Of a DNA stretch of 64,000 nucleotides, positions 23,091 through 36,267 are shown piece after piece. Within the stretch, counting starts at the first letter, position 1, and each line of letters opens with the position of its first letter. A program made the translations under genes and the position numbers. The stretch is from Eucalyptus grandis. Lineage: Eukaryota; Streptophyta; Magnoliopsida; Myrtales; Myrtaceae. The DNA lies in contig NC_052615.1 of assembly GCF_016545825.1 (NCBI RefSeq), positions 34,559,516 to 34,623,515 on the forward strand. The letters run 5' to 3'. The notes below the pieces were generated by a model, which was given only the letters and a program-made list of their open reading frames with translations, was not told the DNA's origin and did not search any database.

Positions 23091-24724
23091 TATGTATGTA
23101 TATTATAAACTTATTTTCTTCTCTTTTTTTCTCCATATTGCTGGTTCCCTTTTGTTTATTTGTTTGTTTATTTGAGGTGGTGGTTTGTCAAAAAATATTA
23201 GGAGAAAGTGATTTTAAAAAAAAAAAATTGGATTTTTGGGGGAGGTGGTGCTGGAAAAATGTCAACATGGTGAAGTGTACATGTGGTGGGTCGTGGCTCA
23301 TCTGCTCTTGCCACTCCTTGACACGTCATCCTGAGTGGACTCTGAGTTCTTTTTTTTTTTTTTTTTTCTTTTTATATCATCTAAGTTCTTATTTTAATCC
23401 TTCGTTAAGCTCGCAAATAGGAACATCAATTTTAGGTCAATCCCGATGCCGCCCTCTAATTTTTCTTTACCTCAAAAAAAAAAAAAAAAAAAACCATTCT
23501 CGACATTGCTCTAGTCACAAATCCACCCATGCGTTCAAAAATCGCCTCCACTAGTGGCTTCAAGATTTGTAGTATCAGAAAACTGTCATTGTTCCATATA
23601 AAAATGAGGGTATCGACGAAAACGTGGATTCTGATTATAAACCTTTAATTGGCCCATTGCTTATAGTTTCCAAAAAATTAGTGGCGATTTTTGGATGCGC
23701 AGATAAATCTGAAACTAGAGCAAAAGTTGAGAATTTTTTTTGAAATAAAAAAAAATAGGGCAGATCTGGAATCTGGTCTAAAGTTTAGAGTTTTTAGGGA
23801 ATTAGGTGCTTATCCCCTTCCATTTAATTATTTGTGGACTGGGGGTTCATTTTCTTAAATAAATATTTTTTGCAAATTCAAGAGGGGAAGGCTTCATATA
23901 CGTATAATTTATCCATGTTGTCCGACGCGGATGTAGTAAACAACAGCGTTTTGCACTACTAACTTTTGACCTTATCCACAGTTTACATTCACTTACCAAA
24001 ATGGAATGTATCTGGACTGGATTATATACATTTTAATGTTTGCATGACATCTTAGATTAAAGTCGTAATCTTAGATTAAAGTCGTATGGACCTACTGCAA
24101 TCCATCTACGCTTCCTCTGAAATTATTTTATCTCTGCAAATACTTTGAATTAGTGAAAGCATTTGATAGCTCGATTGAATCATTATTATGTGACCTTTTT
24201 GGTGCATTTGCTTAAAAGATTGGTCCTCTCAATGTAATCCGAGTGCCGGCCTTGATTGATGGATACCTAATTCGATAACGAAAGGTATTGAGCGGTTCCG
24301 TTCGATTTTCAAAAGTATCAATAAGGCATATATATCCCTGAAAAATGCATTAATAAGTCGTGCTTTTTTTTTCTTTTTCCCCTGTTGGAATGTTTAATCA
24401 GTGCTCCCATGCGTTCTATGTAATAAGACGTAACAAGGTCGAAGATGATGGGATTAATATTGAGCTCCGTGTTAATTTTATTTCTTCAAGTAAATTCATA
24501 CACATTAGATGTGCGCTCCGCTTGTTTAACGGAGAAATAAATAATTTGGAAAATATCTTCCTCAAAGATGATAGATTGTATTGCTTGAAATAATTAATTA
24601 ATGAAAAGTGCTTTTATTTACGATAACAATTTATGTTTAAACATTTTAATAAGCGATGAAATTATTTTTCTCTCATTCATTTTTATAAGCAATACAAGTT
24701 ATGTCTTATGTTGTGTCACCGAAA
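23091..24724. other. Intergenic; no gene seen
   Basis: Upstream of the PYL gene. It holds poly(T) (about 23349-23368), poly(A) (about 23475-23493) and a perfect 19-base tandem duplication (24049-24067 and 24068-24086, unit 'atcttagattaaagtcgta'). No coding evidence. Confidence 0.4.
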
Positions 24725-25105
24725 TTTTGGGATATTGATATAAGTCGTTTTTGAACTTTCACTTAATATGTAACATGGTCTATAAATTTATCTCAATGTA
24801 CAGTATGGTCATTGAAATTTTGATTTGTCTAATGTGATCCTTGAACTTTTGGTACATATTCAATTTAATCCTTAGACTACATGAAAATATTCAATATTAT
24901 CTTTCCATTAATTTAAAATTAGGTCGGAGATAATATTAAATATTTTGATATAGTCTAGGGACTAAATTAAACATGTAACAAATATTTAGTGATCACATTA
25001 AACGATTTAAAATTTTGGGGACTACATTACATATTGAATTAAAGTTCAACAACTATTGAACAAACTAAAAGTTCAAAATCACATTATATCATTTGCAACT
25101 TTTTT
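24725..25105. repeat. Foldback (MITE-like) element with long inverted arms
   Basis: The centre is a clear palindrome: the left arm 'agactacatgaaaatattca' is matched in inverse by 'aaatattttgatatagtct' on the right. Pairing continues outward through 'gatccttgaac...tttaatcc' and its inverse 'ggactaaatt...agtgatc'. The ends are 'tgatataagtcg' and inverse 'cattatatca'. Length is ~380 bases, no coding. Same family as 18607-19112. Confidence 0.65.
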
Positions 25106-26351
25106 CGTTGATTTGTAGTACGTAAGTGCCTGTGCTTCTTGGTGGGCTCCACAATCTGATTGAGCAGAAAGCTCGAAGCCCCGCTGGCAAAAATTTCCAT
25201 ATTCGAGGGACCCGTATGTCATGACGATTGGGCTCGATTGAAATGATGGACCGAAAAAGATGTTTGATACAGAAGTTCCAAGGATCCCAACTTACGTGCT
25301 ATTTGAAAATACAGTTTTACCTTTGGACCACTTTACGTCTTTTCATCCTCGAGTCTCTATTTACAAAAAATGTCATTTTCTCCTCAGAACTGCCCATCCA
25401 TAAATCCAAAATCTTATACTCACCTAAAGCACTCTAAGCCAATTAAAAGCCACAAACACGTCCAAAGCCTAAGCAATATGCCAAAATGAGTTCACCTGGA
25501 AAGACTATCTGGTATATTCAATAGCGGGTTTCGCTTGAAGGCTTGCGAATGACATTTGCAACGATAGTGATATGTAAACAACCATTTCCTTAAAAGCGAA
25601 AAACGTATTTAGTGTTCCCCTAAAATGATCATTTTGCTCGACAGAGGATGGAAACACGATAAATGCCAGGTCGTGTAATCTTCTCTTCTTGGTTGACTTA
25701 GGACTCTTGATTGGCATTATCGACGAGCATCGTGATCGCCTTCCTCCCTTCCACTAGTAAAGCAACTTAACGATGGGAAGTAAACTCGGTTTCTCTGATT
25801 AAGCATTCGTACTAATTAACCTCCAATCCTTCTACACCTCTTTTCCAGCTCTAATGTGAAATGCCCTGGTCCGTAGATCACCCTTGTAAATTGTACAGAG
25901 AAAAAGGTCATGAGCTCTAGTTTCTACACCCACACAGACATTCAAAGCCATTCGCCTACTGTTCGGATTGACGACAAACTCTAATTAGATAGAAGGACAA
26001 ATATTTTGGTCGCGAATCATAAGCCCGCCAAAAAACCATCACTTTTACACACAAAGCAATTGAGCAAATCGCTACCTATGGGCAATGCTTTATCAGAAAC
26101 TTGTTATCAAGCCAATGCACATTAGTATGAGGCTCGACAAAAAGCTCAGTTGTGTAACTGACAAAAAGGCGACATATCATTCTTTAAAGCAATACCTGTG
26201 CTACAAAATACTCTCAAACTGTCTTAGATCAAAGTAAATTCTTTATTTGTCTCCTGAAAAGAATTTCTTAAAAGCTCTCCTTCACATCCATTACATAATT
26301 GGGCGATGATGAGTCGGACTCCACTTCTCCGGGACAAAGAGGACCTGCAAA
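25106..26351. other. Intergenic and probable 3' UTR of the ARF-GAP gene
   Basis: No gene is supported. The last ~100-200 bases before 26352 are expected to be 3' UTR of the minus-strand ARF-GAP gene. Confidence 0.4.
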
Positions 26352-29300
26352 TTAGAGGACTCTGTCTTGGAGATCATTTATGAAGGAAGACGCAAAGGAA
26401 CTTAGCTTCTTTCCAGTCTCTCCCGCGATGTTCTTAAGGGAAGAGATATCCTGCTGAGCCTGCAAAAATCAGAAGGCGAAAAACTAAACTTAGTACAAAC
26501 CCACCTGATTTAGCCAAAAAGAGAAACCAGAAACTAGTGGTAGATGAAAACTCAGATGAAATTCATGAAGACACAAAAGGAAATAGTAATTAAATTGGAG
26601 AAGCCAAAGAAATCGGAGTGAGGTGGCATGGGAACACGAGTTCAATCACAAGGTGTGGAACTTGGATCCCCCATCACAAGGATGGGACTACTGCTTCAAT
26701 AGCTAGAAAGTGCCCAGGCCATATGAAGCCACATCCAAGTTGCAAATCTATACCTTGCAATTAGGATTATATACCTTGCAATTAGGATTACAGTATATAT
26801 TCCTAAAAAATCAGCTCAAAACCAGTACCACGATTAAACGACAAATGCTGCAGCATGGTAGAACATTACCTGGAAAGAGAGCCTGTTGATGAGGTCACTT
26901 GCAGAAACGTCCAGAGCAGAATCTGAACTGTTGCCAAAAAGATCAGCACTGGAGATGGCAGAGGAACTCTGTAACAACAAACAAAAAGAACGTATTACAT
27001 CAATTACTGAATATTGGAGACCCTTGTCCATGGAACAAATTCATAGTTACCTCTTAATAGACCCAGAGTAATTTATAATACATCATGAGACTTCAGCATT
27101 AAGGTCCAGAGAAGTCTCGTTAATGCAGGGAATGAAAAATAGTGACATCAATTTGGCATTCAGTAAAGTTGGCTTCTTCAGATGGTTACCACTAAGTAAA
27201 CAGAAACCAATAAAGGTGTGATGTCTCCTAAGATCATCCTTAAGACTAAAGGTTGTCATCAGAAGAGGAGCGTACGATTCTAATTTGTCCCAACACTAGT
27301 ATGAACTTTGAAAATCATCAAAAGATCAAGTTATATATATTTATTGTCACTCAATTTGCAGAAACAGCCATGAATAGGTCAGATGTTTTTGAAAAAAAAA
27401 ATTCCGTAAGAGAATTATAAAGTGCACTCTGAAGTTATTCCAAAAGCCCATATGATCCTGCCAACACTAGTCGCGCCAACATAGGCCACTATCCCTCCCC
27501 CAAACTCTCTATTACAATTCATGCGATAATGGAGAAAGGCAAAACAAACCCAAGAGGAAACATTTATGGGAGAAAAGCCACAAACAGATTAGGGAAGAAG
27601 TCACAATTAAGCTAAATATAACACCAAAATCGGACACCACATTAGTAAACTATAACTCCGGTCAATGCACACACAGAAAAGACCAAAAAGGCTCCCCAAA
27701 ATCCTCAAACAGGATGGGATGAAACCTTTCTTGTATCATTGGCCATATGTACAGTGTCCACAATGGTCACAAAGTCGTGAGTATTAATTTCTACTCACAA
27801 TAGCAATTAATAAAATCCTTGTTCCTGTTTCCCTTATCTATGATGCATGTCAAAGAAGAATATTCTAGGAAACAGCCAAAAAGGGTAATACGCCCAGTCA
27901 CTCAAAGGGGGAAAATGCCTCAGATGATAAAGGAAAGTCAAAACTGGTCATTTCTCAATAAAGGGCACATACAGAGAACTGCTGCAAGGTAGCTTGGGCA
28001 TTGAGGTCATTAGCTGTATTCTGGTCACCAAAAAATTGGGCTGATGAAATTGACTTTGCATTTGAGAACTTCTTCCTTGCTTCCTCAGATTCCTGGACCT
28101 AAAAATAGCAGTAACAGGAAATAACATCAACATATTGATAAGAAGGGTTTGTTGTAGCTGAAAATAGCATAATTGGATTACTAAACAAGAGTGTCACCAC
28201 TAGTCATAAATAATTAACTAAACCAGAATGCATGAGAACTTATCAATGGAGTCGTTTTATGAAAAAGGCTAAGACGAAAACAAAAGAAGGTGACAAAAGG
28301 AAATGAATAAGAGCAAGTCCATCAGCACGTCTTCAAGCATGGAAAACTAGCACACGATTGACATACTACCTGTTCCCCATAAGAACCATGAGCAGAGTGT
28401 TCGATAGCTTTGCAAGTTTGGGATGACATATAAGCAGCTTAACTTAAACCGAACCAAGTACTTGTACTACCTGAGATTTTGAAGAATTAGAGCTTGCTTT
28501 CTTTGGAAAACCACTGTCCATTCCGAATTCAGCAAAGAAGTTCGACGACTTAGGTGGAGCTACATGATTAATCACATGTGTACCACCAGAACTCGTGTCT
28601 GATGACTGGACATTTTCTACATACTCAAATCGGGATCCAAAAGAAGGACTAGCCATTGAAGTGCTGCTAGCAGGAGTAGAAACTGCTGGGACAACTGGCT
28701 CTTCAGGCTTTTGCTCATATAAATTTTCACTTGGCTGCATGTGTGAGATGAGAACTCCAAAGTCAAGGAAAAGGCATATAAAAACATCAATGGACATTGT
28801 TTTCAACCTGCTTCTGAGATGAGCACCTAATGTTGATTTTTTACAGAGAATGCAGGTACCTTTGTTGTAAGCTTTCTAGCACCAAGGCCCCCAGTTTTTC
28901 CTGGTTTTTTGGCACCAAAAGGCTTCTTCACAGTAGTTGCAACGGTATGAGAAGTCCTGGGGGAAGCAGAGACTTCAGGCACTTCTTGCCTACCTAAAGA
29001 GCTTTCTTTTGGGGCTTCACTGATCTTAATATCAGGGAGTCCATTGGATGCTTGGGATGACTGAGAAGCAACGGGAGATGATGGCAAACCCACATCTTCT
29101 GCCGCACTTTTGGCTACTTCTTTTGAAAGGAGTTGCCTGTATAACTCAGCAGCTCTTGATGTATATTTGGCCTCAATTTTGCCTCCATCAGTCCATCCAT
29201 GTTGCTTGAAAAATACATGGGCACGGTTATTCCCCCCAAAGCTCATCATTTTCAATTGCTCAGGTGTCCACGAGTCTAAATTTGTGGACCTTCAATTGAA

Positions 29301-31574
29301 AAAACAACGTAAGCTTTAAACATCCCTATTCCAAATTTCCGTAACTACAATAGAAAGAACGACACAAATTTGTGGGGTCTAAATCACAAAGGAAGAATTT
29401 CTAAAACTGAAAGAGAGGATTGAAACAATTAAAGAACAGCCCAAGGGGTGAATACAACATTAGAAGTAAGGACAAGAGCAAAAATGAATCAACACGCGAC
29501 ACTGAACAAAGTGCTTAATCGAATTCACCGGTTTTAACTTGTTCTATCGAACATTAGACTTGTATCCATTACGATAAATGTAAAGTCTGTGCAAATATGG
29601 TAGAATACTATGTCATAGAAGTCTCCATCTCTGTCCTACACTTTTACTCCCTCATGACCTTGAAATTACTGCATTTCTCGATTCCTTTATACCCTGTTCT
29701 CTTAATAAAGCATTAACGATCGTGACTGCAATTTTGGACAGCAAGCTTGTGCAGTTGTTGACATTCAATTATTTTAAATGTGTACATATGCAATCCCATA
29801 GCCTATTGGACAACTAGCCAAGTCGTAAAGCGGATACCATATTACTGCTTTAACAGTGAAAGAAAACATTGTGAACACTTCAATTCTTTGAAAAGAGTGA
29901 AAAATACACAGGGGAAATGACATAAAGTAAAGACAGAGAGTTTTTGAAGCAAGCGGCCATTTGGAAGAGGAAAAATAGGTGCATTTTACAAATGAAGCAA
30001 CAGCAGGTTCAACACAAGCCTCCGTTTGGTTCAGCTTTCTGAGGGGACTTTCGGCCTCGAAAGGCCCTTGAGATACTTGGGTGTTTGGCAAGTTTTCCCA
30101 AGGGGTTTCCAGCCAAATGCTGGCCTTAGGAAAACTGAAAACCCAATGCTTGTAAGAACATTGGGCTTTCAGCATTTGGCTAATGCTGAAACTAGATTTT
30201 TTCTTCCAAAACTACCCTTAAAAATTCGTTAATTTTCCAGTTTTGCCCCTCTCTCTAACTGTTCATCTTTTTTTCATGCAACGGCAGCCAGTGAAGCCAG
30301 ATCTGGCCGGCAAAGGTCGCCGACCAAGGCGACCTCCGACTGGGTCGTGAGACCTCAAGTGGCCCTCACCTCGGGCCACACACCCCTCCCAATCCAGGCA
30401 ACAGTCACCTAGGTTGTGCACTGCCTAGGTAGCACAACCCTCACCGAAGGTCACTCAAGGTTGGACAACCTCAGCCAACAGCTGCCAGCGCCAAATCAAG
30501 CTCACCCGCAGCCGTTCGCTGGAGCTGGCAAAGGTTTAGGCAAAAAAAAATATAAAAACCATAGGTCAAACACCCATTAAATTCAAAGTTCATTTGCAAA
30601 AAGTTTCTACCAAACACAATTTGCATTCCCTCAAAGGGCTTTGGCTTTTGACATTTGCATTACACCCAAAGCCCATTTGCAAAACTGAACCAAACGCATC
30701 CAAGACCAAGTAGCAAGTGCTAAATCTAGTTAAGGGTACAAGGATAAAAGCATGCGCCAAGACAAGAATTAGGGTTGAAAATTACACATCCTAGAACTGA
30801 CCTGACGATCCTTTTACTTGCGGGTAACACGATCTACTAATATCATCTACGATGAAGCTTGAACGAGTGCAGGGTAGCCACACATCTAGAAGCGCAATGC
30901 GCTTAAGAGTTCAACTTTTCTAACCTCGACCTTTACGCGAATCAAAATTAGCACCCAATGAACACAAACCGGAAAAACCGAACCGAAAATTAGCTCCACT
31001 ACCCTACCGACCCATAACGTTTACACGATAGTAATGCCAATCCGCACAGCACGCAACATTTAAAAAAGATCGTTGCGGAACCTAATAAACCACGCCCACC
31101 CGCAGAGCCGGATGACTAGCCGAATCGAGCCCCGGGAAAAACGGGGGCCGGGAGAATGCGGATTCGCGATCGGGGGGGAACGCACCTGACGAAGCTGATG
31201 TGCACGCCGAGGCTGCGGTGCACCGCGGAGCAGTCGATGCAGAGGAAGATCCCGTACGTCACGGAGGCCCAAGTAGGGTTCTTCGCATTACAATCGAAAC
31301 ACATCTGCCACCAAAAGAAAAAAAAAAAAAAAAAAGGGAGGGGGAAGGAATTGTGAGGTCCCAAGAAAGAGAGGGGCGAGAAATCGCTCGATCCGAGACC
31401 TCGGGAGATCCCGGAACGGGATCGCCAGATCTGAACCAGATCGAGGGCGAACGAGCTGACGGAACGCCGGAGAGGAAAGGAAAGAGACGGCTGAAAAAGA
31501 CGGACCTTGTTCTCCGATTTCGCCTTCAGTTTCCGGAAGACGGCGGTCTTGTCGGTGAAGCTCTCGGACGCCAT
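26352..31574 (-). CDS. ARF GTPase-activating protein, AGD8/9/10 type (7 exons, 404 aa)
   Basis: Stimulates GTP hydrolysis on ARF GTPases in Golgi/ER vesicle traffic. Coding exons on the minus strand: 31574-31506, 31304-31186, 29289-28860, 28734-28471, 28098-27973, 26968-26870, 26459-26352 (stop TAA at 26352-26354). All junctions are GT/AG, the frame stays open and the total is 1215 bases. The N-terminal ArfGap zinc finger is C25-x2-C28-x16-C45-x2-C48, with the catalytic Arg finger R53 in [31 protein letters not shown] begins exon 3. Lys/Gly-rich [18 protein letters not shown] ends it. The rest is Ser-rich and ends with a short helix ([12 protein letters not shown]...). Length and exon layout agree with Arabidopsis AGD8-10 (~395-413 aa). 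Introns 2 (1.9 kb) and 5 (1.0 kb) are large; intron 2 carries a MITE. Confidence 0.95.
26749..26790. repeat. Perfect 21-bp tandem duplication, last intron of the ARF-GAP gene
   Basis: 'tataccttgcaattaggatta' occurs at 26749-26769 and again at 26770-26790 with no mismatch. It lies in intron 6, so it does not affect the protein. Probably a recent slippage event, useful as a length marker. Confidence 0.93.
30017..30703. mobile_element. GC-rich MITE-like element in intron 2 of the ARF-GAP gene
   Basis: The left end 'ctccgtttggttcagctttc' and the inverted right end 'gatgcgtttggttcagtttt' form terminal inverted repeats. The GC-rich core (about 30285-30540, 'ggccggcaaaggtcgccg') resembles the core of the MITE at 40178-40897. 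There are no coding motifs, so it is non-autonomous. A clear target-site duplication was not resolved. It lies in the non-coding 1.9-kb intron and does not interrupt the exons. Confidence 0.6.
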
Positions 31575-31780
31575 GGGAGGCGGAATCTAGCGACCTCGCG
31601 GGCGACGGCGGAGGAAGAATTTCCGGCGAGGAGGAGGAGGCGGCGGAGGAGGAATCGATGGAGGCGCTCGCTCGCTCGATCGATCGATCGACGGTGGTTC
31701 TCGCTCGCTCGCCTCCTCCAGGGAATCCGAATTTTGAAGAGGCCGATGATTTTTATTTTTACATGAATGTTTATACGATT
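31575..31780 (-). promoter_or_regulatory. 5' UTR/promoter of the ARF-GAP gene, with (CGAT)n
   Basis: GC-rich sequence upstream of the start codon, with a GGCGG-rich part (31590-31660) and a (GATC)n run at about 31676-31692. Transition to AT-rich DNA follows at ~31740. No TATA box is obvious. Confidence 0.4.
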
Positions 31781-32594
31781 TTAAACTTATTTTTCCGGTT
31801 GGGTGGGCCAAAAAAAAATACTTGAAAAATAAAGTGACGGGAATGCCCTCGCTGCTCGGGGGCAGTTTTGGGAATTCGAGTTTGGTGCGCTACGGTTGTC
31901 TGGTGGAGCTGTAGGATTGGTTGCGACGTCGCGGTTGTTGACAGCCGTTAACTGATGCTGATGGGCGGTCAAGATTGTTCAGTGCCATTTTCCCGATCCT
32001 CGATTGTAATTACCCCCTCTGATTATTATTATTTTTCTTCTCCTTCTTCTTCTGGGCCCCGCGGGGCCCCGCTTATTTCAACGCCTCTGCTGACTCGCTT
32101 TTTCTGTGGAATATTACTACACAGTAACAAGTCAAGGACGGGTGGTCCAGCCTAACGACTTTAAACAGGCCATGCTTATCGGAGCCCCCGTTCCACATAA
32201 ATAAAATGAAAGGGTTAACCGCGGGGGATTTGTAACTAACTTAGAAAATGCACGCGCATGTGCAGAAAAACCAAAAAGAACATGGCGAAACTCCGATATG
32301 GTGCAGAGTCACAATCGATGAGAAGAATGGAATAGGGCAAATTCGACCGGTAGACTAATGGTCAGGCGGGAACAGTTGGGAAAATATGACCAATAGTAGT
32401 TGACAAAAATAATGAATGCGGATTTTGAGGTGTGTTATTATTATTTTTTAATAAATTATTTGTCTCATAACGTTACTAATAGTTACCGACAAATTTATTC
32501 TAATATAAAACAAAATCTCAATTGAAAATTCTAAATAGTAATTTTAATATTTCTTAGAGTCTCTAAAAAAAACAATTGGAAAAGATTATTGTAT
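31781..32594. other. Intergenic; no gene seen
   Basis: Mixed-composition DNA upstream of the ARF-GAP gene, then AT-rich DNA leading to the SINE at 32612. Short open frames only. Confidence 0.4.
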
Positions 32595-32611
32595 TTTTTT
32601 GAAAGAATACT

Positions 32612-32795
32612 TTTTTATTTATGACTTGGGAACTCCCGTACAGCCGATAGCCGGCGGGATAAATCCAAGGCGAACTGAGCCACCACTACAGCCGGCACCA
32701 GCGGGTGAGTCGCGCAATGGAGATGCAGGGTTTCGAACCCCTCCCTCTTCGGTGGGGGAGAAAGCTCTAACCATCGCGATCATCACAAGCGATGG
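32612..32795 (-). mobile_element. tRNA-derived SINE, minus strand
   Basis: On the minus strand it begins at about 32795 with a tRNA-like head: A-box-like 'gcgatggttagagctttc', then B-box 'ggggttcgaaaccc'. It ends in an A-rich tail at 32612-32620. The flanks look like an imperfect duplication: 'gaaagaatact' (32601-32611) and 'taaagaagact' (32803-32813), plus adjoining T runs. The imperfect duplication suggests an old insertion. Relatives: 34161-34370 and 62328-62586. Confidence 0.7.
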
Positions 32796-32813
32796 TTTTT
32801 TTTAAAGAAGACT

Positions 32814-34147
32814 TGATCAAGATTAATTTCAAAAATTGACATACTTATCTTCGTCTTTTGAACCATTCGAAAAATACCGCAAAATGAACAAGTGCATTCG
32901 CAATGGTTATATTGAAATTATATAAAAATTCGGAACTAAAAATAATAAATAAATAAACCGCAACTCTCTTGTAAATAATTGTATTATTTCAATAAGACTG
33001 TATTTCGACAAAAAAAAAGGACAGTATGGTTAATTTTTTTTTAAAAATAAATTCAATTTTTCAATAAATAAAAATAATAATGATTATTAGTTAACGCCAA
33101 ATTTCTTCCACGTGTGCACAAGTCATCTCTTGATTTGTTTTACAAACCAACTATCAATAGAAGCTACAACAGTGTGCCTCACAAAAGGCTATATTTATTC
33201 ATCGATCGCCGTGTTAAAATGCCAGAAAAAGATATCGATAGTCCGGTAAAGTGTGGATATAGTGTCCATCGAGCGTTGGACTACAATATTATTATCATCG
33301 TTGATCAACTATCGATGTTCTCATTTAGGGGCTCACCATCACATGACGACCCATCTCTTGTCTTTCCTTTATGGAATGAATTAGGATGTGCTTATTCCAT
33401 TATTAACTGGCCATCTAATGAAATTTCGTCGTGGGTGGATCTAACGCTGAGGGAAGGATTTCTAAGTGTTGGTTTTGCTCGATTGCGATGCGGGGAAAGT
33501 TAGATGGAAATGGGGCGACAAAGCAAACCACCGATGGCACCGAGTTCGTGGAGCGGACGCGTGGGATCTCGTCGAATTAGGCCGTCTACATGAGCCCAAT
33601 ACGTCCAAACCCGAGCCCACTAAATGTTTGGGCTTGATATCTTGGACCGCGGGAGCAGGTAGGGTTGAGATGCTACTGAGCAAAGTCTCAATAGGGATTC
33701 TCAGCTGATGATGAAGGACTGTCGGGCCAAGGCGCCAAGGCTTTGGGCAGGCTCAATTGTCTTTTGTACTCTTCCCTAGTACCTTCTAGTTCTCAAAAAA
33801 CAAAAAACAAAAAAGCAAAAAAGTCGGCGAGTTTATTTTGCAAAAAATTAGTAATTTAGAAAATATTTTTCTACAAAACGGTCGCCTAGGGTGTATAAAA
33901 GAATCGGAAACCACTCAGACTGCCAGAAACTAAATCAGACTGACCCGGAACTAGCAATTCTCATGGGGACCGATTTGGTTCCTAGTTCCAATTTACTTAA
34001 ACTAGTAGGTACGTGTCTGATTCCAAATTCCGAGCATGGACAATTGCTTAATTATTTTGTAGCTTTTCATACCAAAATATGAACATATATATTTGTAATA
34101 CTGGATATTATTGAATAATTTTGTTTCTCGGGTATAATAGGATTAAC
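32814..34147. other. Intergenic; no gene seen
   Basis: AT-rich. 33114-33503 (+) is an open frame without any recognisable domain. 33890-34050 has 'gaatcggaaacc' and 'ggttcctagttcc' blocks like those in hAT-type non-autonomous elements, but no clean ends. Confidence 0.35.
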
Positions 34148-34160
34148 ACCCTACTTTTTG

Positions 34161-34370
34161 ACCACCGCCCGCGGTGGCCGCGCTGGTTTCGAGCTTAGTA
34201 CCCTATCCTCAAGGGGAGGGGTTCGAAACTCGGCATAGCCGATGCTTCAATGCATAAGCTGCGCGATTCACCTGTGGCTAGGTTAGTGGTGGGAGCCCAG
34301 TTCACCCTAGGGTTTACTCCGCCGCGAAGCGGCGCACGGAGGTTCCTTGGGTCACCAAAAAAAAAAAAAA
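34161..34370 (+). mobile_element. tRNA-derived SINE, plus strand
   Basis: Head with A-box-like 'tggccgcgctgg' and B-box 'ggggttcgaaactc', a ~120-base tRNA-unrelated body, and a poly(A) tail (34357-34370). Flanked by a 13-base target-site duplication with one mismatch: accctactttttg (34148-34160) and acccgactttttg (34371-34383). Pol III transcription from the internal boxes is expected for the family. Confidence 0.85.
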
Positions 34371-34561
34371 ACCCGACTTTTTGTTTGTTCTAAAAAATCA
34401 TTTATATGCTTTCTTGGTCAAAACAAGATAAACAAATGGATAAGATGGAGGAGACCGATTGGAGATATTTATAAATGTTGTGATGTTTTGTCATCATGTT
34501 GCAAAATTAATAGCCAATAGCTTGTTTTAAGAGTATAATTAGGTCTTTCTTTCGTCATCCC

Positions 34562-35354
34562 TACTGTAGAAAGTGAGCAATTGAATAATATTATAGACAG
34601 AAGAATAAAATATATCGAACATTAGATTTATGTGGTTCAATTGTAAAAACCCATGTTCATGGAGAGAGCAGCAACAGAGACTATATACTCGAGTCACTAA
34701 AACAATCTCGGTATTTCCCAAGCTCTAATTACACCTAATAACGCATACAATATTGAAGTATTGTAATTCCTCATAAAATAATCTCTCAAATCTCATGAAG
34801 AATTAAACGAATCTTACACAAGATTTAATCAACTACAAATACTTAAATTCTTGGTTGTAATTTTGCGGAAGAAAGACCCACTAGATTCACTGCCAAGCAC
34901 TTGTATCGGTGTTTCAAGTTTTCTCTCTTTCTTTGGACATAGACAGCACTTGATTGCACTTTGATCAACAACAACACGTCACTCTATCCACAAGCCAATA
35001 GAATTCAGTGAATAATCTTTACGAAATCCAAGTGGGAGTCAACTTCTCTAGTTTCTTGTTTTGCTTTTTGTGGACTAACAGGAAGTGAGAACTAATTTCC
35101 TTTTCCATTTTTCTTTGACCCATGACCGAGTCCAAGTCCAATACAAAGTCTATGTTGGACTTTACAATTTGAGAACAAGGACTCCGATTCTTATACGAAA
35201 TATGCTTCAACAAACTCATGTCCATTCAAAACCGACTAATATATTGTAAATTGTCGCTTCAACGCCAAATAATTTCCATGTTTTTCAGCATTCTTTATTT
35301 GGATCAAGTTTCGTACGATGGGCTCAAACTTGAAATATATTTTAATAGTCTCCA
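34562..35354 (-). repeat. Copia LTR (left; 3' LTR of the element)
   Basis: Aligns with 37850-38903 over nearly its full length. Shared anchors include 'agtcaacttctctagttt' and 'tatacgaaatatgcttcaac'. Divergence is substantial, so the insertion is old. Confidence 0.85.
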
Positions 35355-35976
35355 CCTCCACTTGACGTTTGAGTCAAATTACAATTGGTTTGCTAATATT
35401 CAAACTCTGCCATTACTTCTCCATAGCCCCTAATTGGCTCAATCGCCACATATATTTTCTAAGTCCAAGCCGCACTTAAACTTCATTATAATAGAGGAAC
35501 TCATCAGAATACCAACTCCACATACACTTTTAACTACTCCACAGGATTTTCTGACACAACCTCTTTGACCACAAATTAAGTAAAATTATTATTGTATCCA
35601 TATGTATCAAAATATCGAATACGTAACTCGTTTATATCAATAGTTATAGCAACTGTTGACCACAGATCAAGCATCATCTGTGTTGATTACCACATTAGTA
35701 CTCATATACGATACCTCAAGAGTTTCTGGTTGCAACTCAACCTCAGCTAAACATCGTTTAGATCCATACAAACATTACTATAATCACTCATAACCGAAAT
35801 TACTAGAAACTCATCAAATGTAACTTAAGTAAATTTGATTATGAGCACCACAATTGATAACCCTGCTTGCCTTGTGCAGAGCCTAGGAACAAGAACATGC
35901 ACTTTTGTACCCTTCCATCAAGCTTACCATCATTAATTCTAATATAACATGGGTAACCAAATATTCTAATGACAAA

Positions 35977-36267
35977 TTAATCAATAATGTTACCTAACCA
36001 CACTTTTTTAGGAGTTCGACATCTAATTACAGTCGATGGGAATCTAGTTATTAAGTAGCTCGACATGCTAAGCGCATCCGCTAGGAATCTCCTAACTATA
36101 CCAACACTAAAAAGCATTTTATAGGTTGTATCTAATAACATTTTGCTCATCAATTCCGTAATATGTTGTGATTCATTGGCATAAGTGCGGTGTTTCGTTA
36201 TGCATTTCTTTATACAAAATTTGTTTAACAGTTCCGAGCAAAACTCCATGCTATTATTAGTCCACAC
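35977..36267 (-). pseudogene. Copia integrase fragment
   Basis: A 96-residue frame with the pattern of the copia integrase core: NNSMEFCSELLNKFC, KHRTYA, then MSKMLLDTTYKMLFSVG. The catalytic-region residues are partly changed, and frames around it are closed. It is a relic inside the element at 34562-38903. Confidence 0.7.

Noticed and set aside
33114..33503. 129-codon plus-strand frame
   Set aside because: No recognisable motif and lies in AT-rich transposon-rich DNA.
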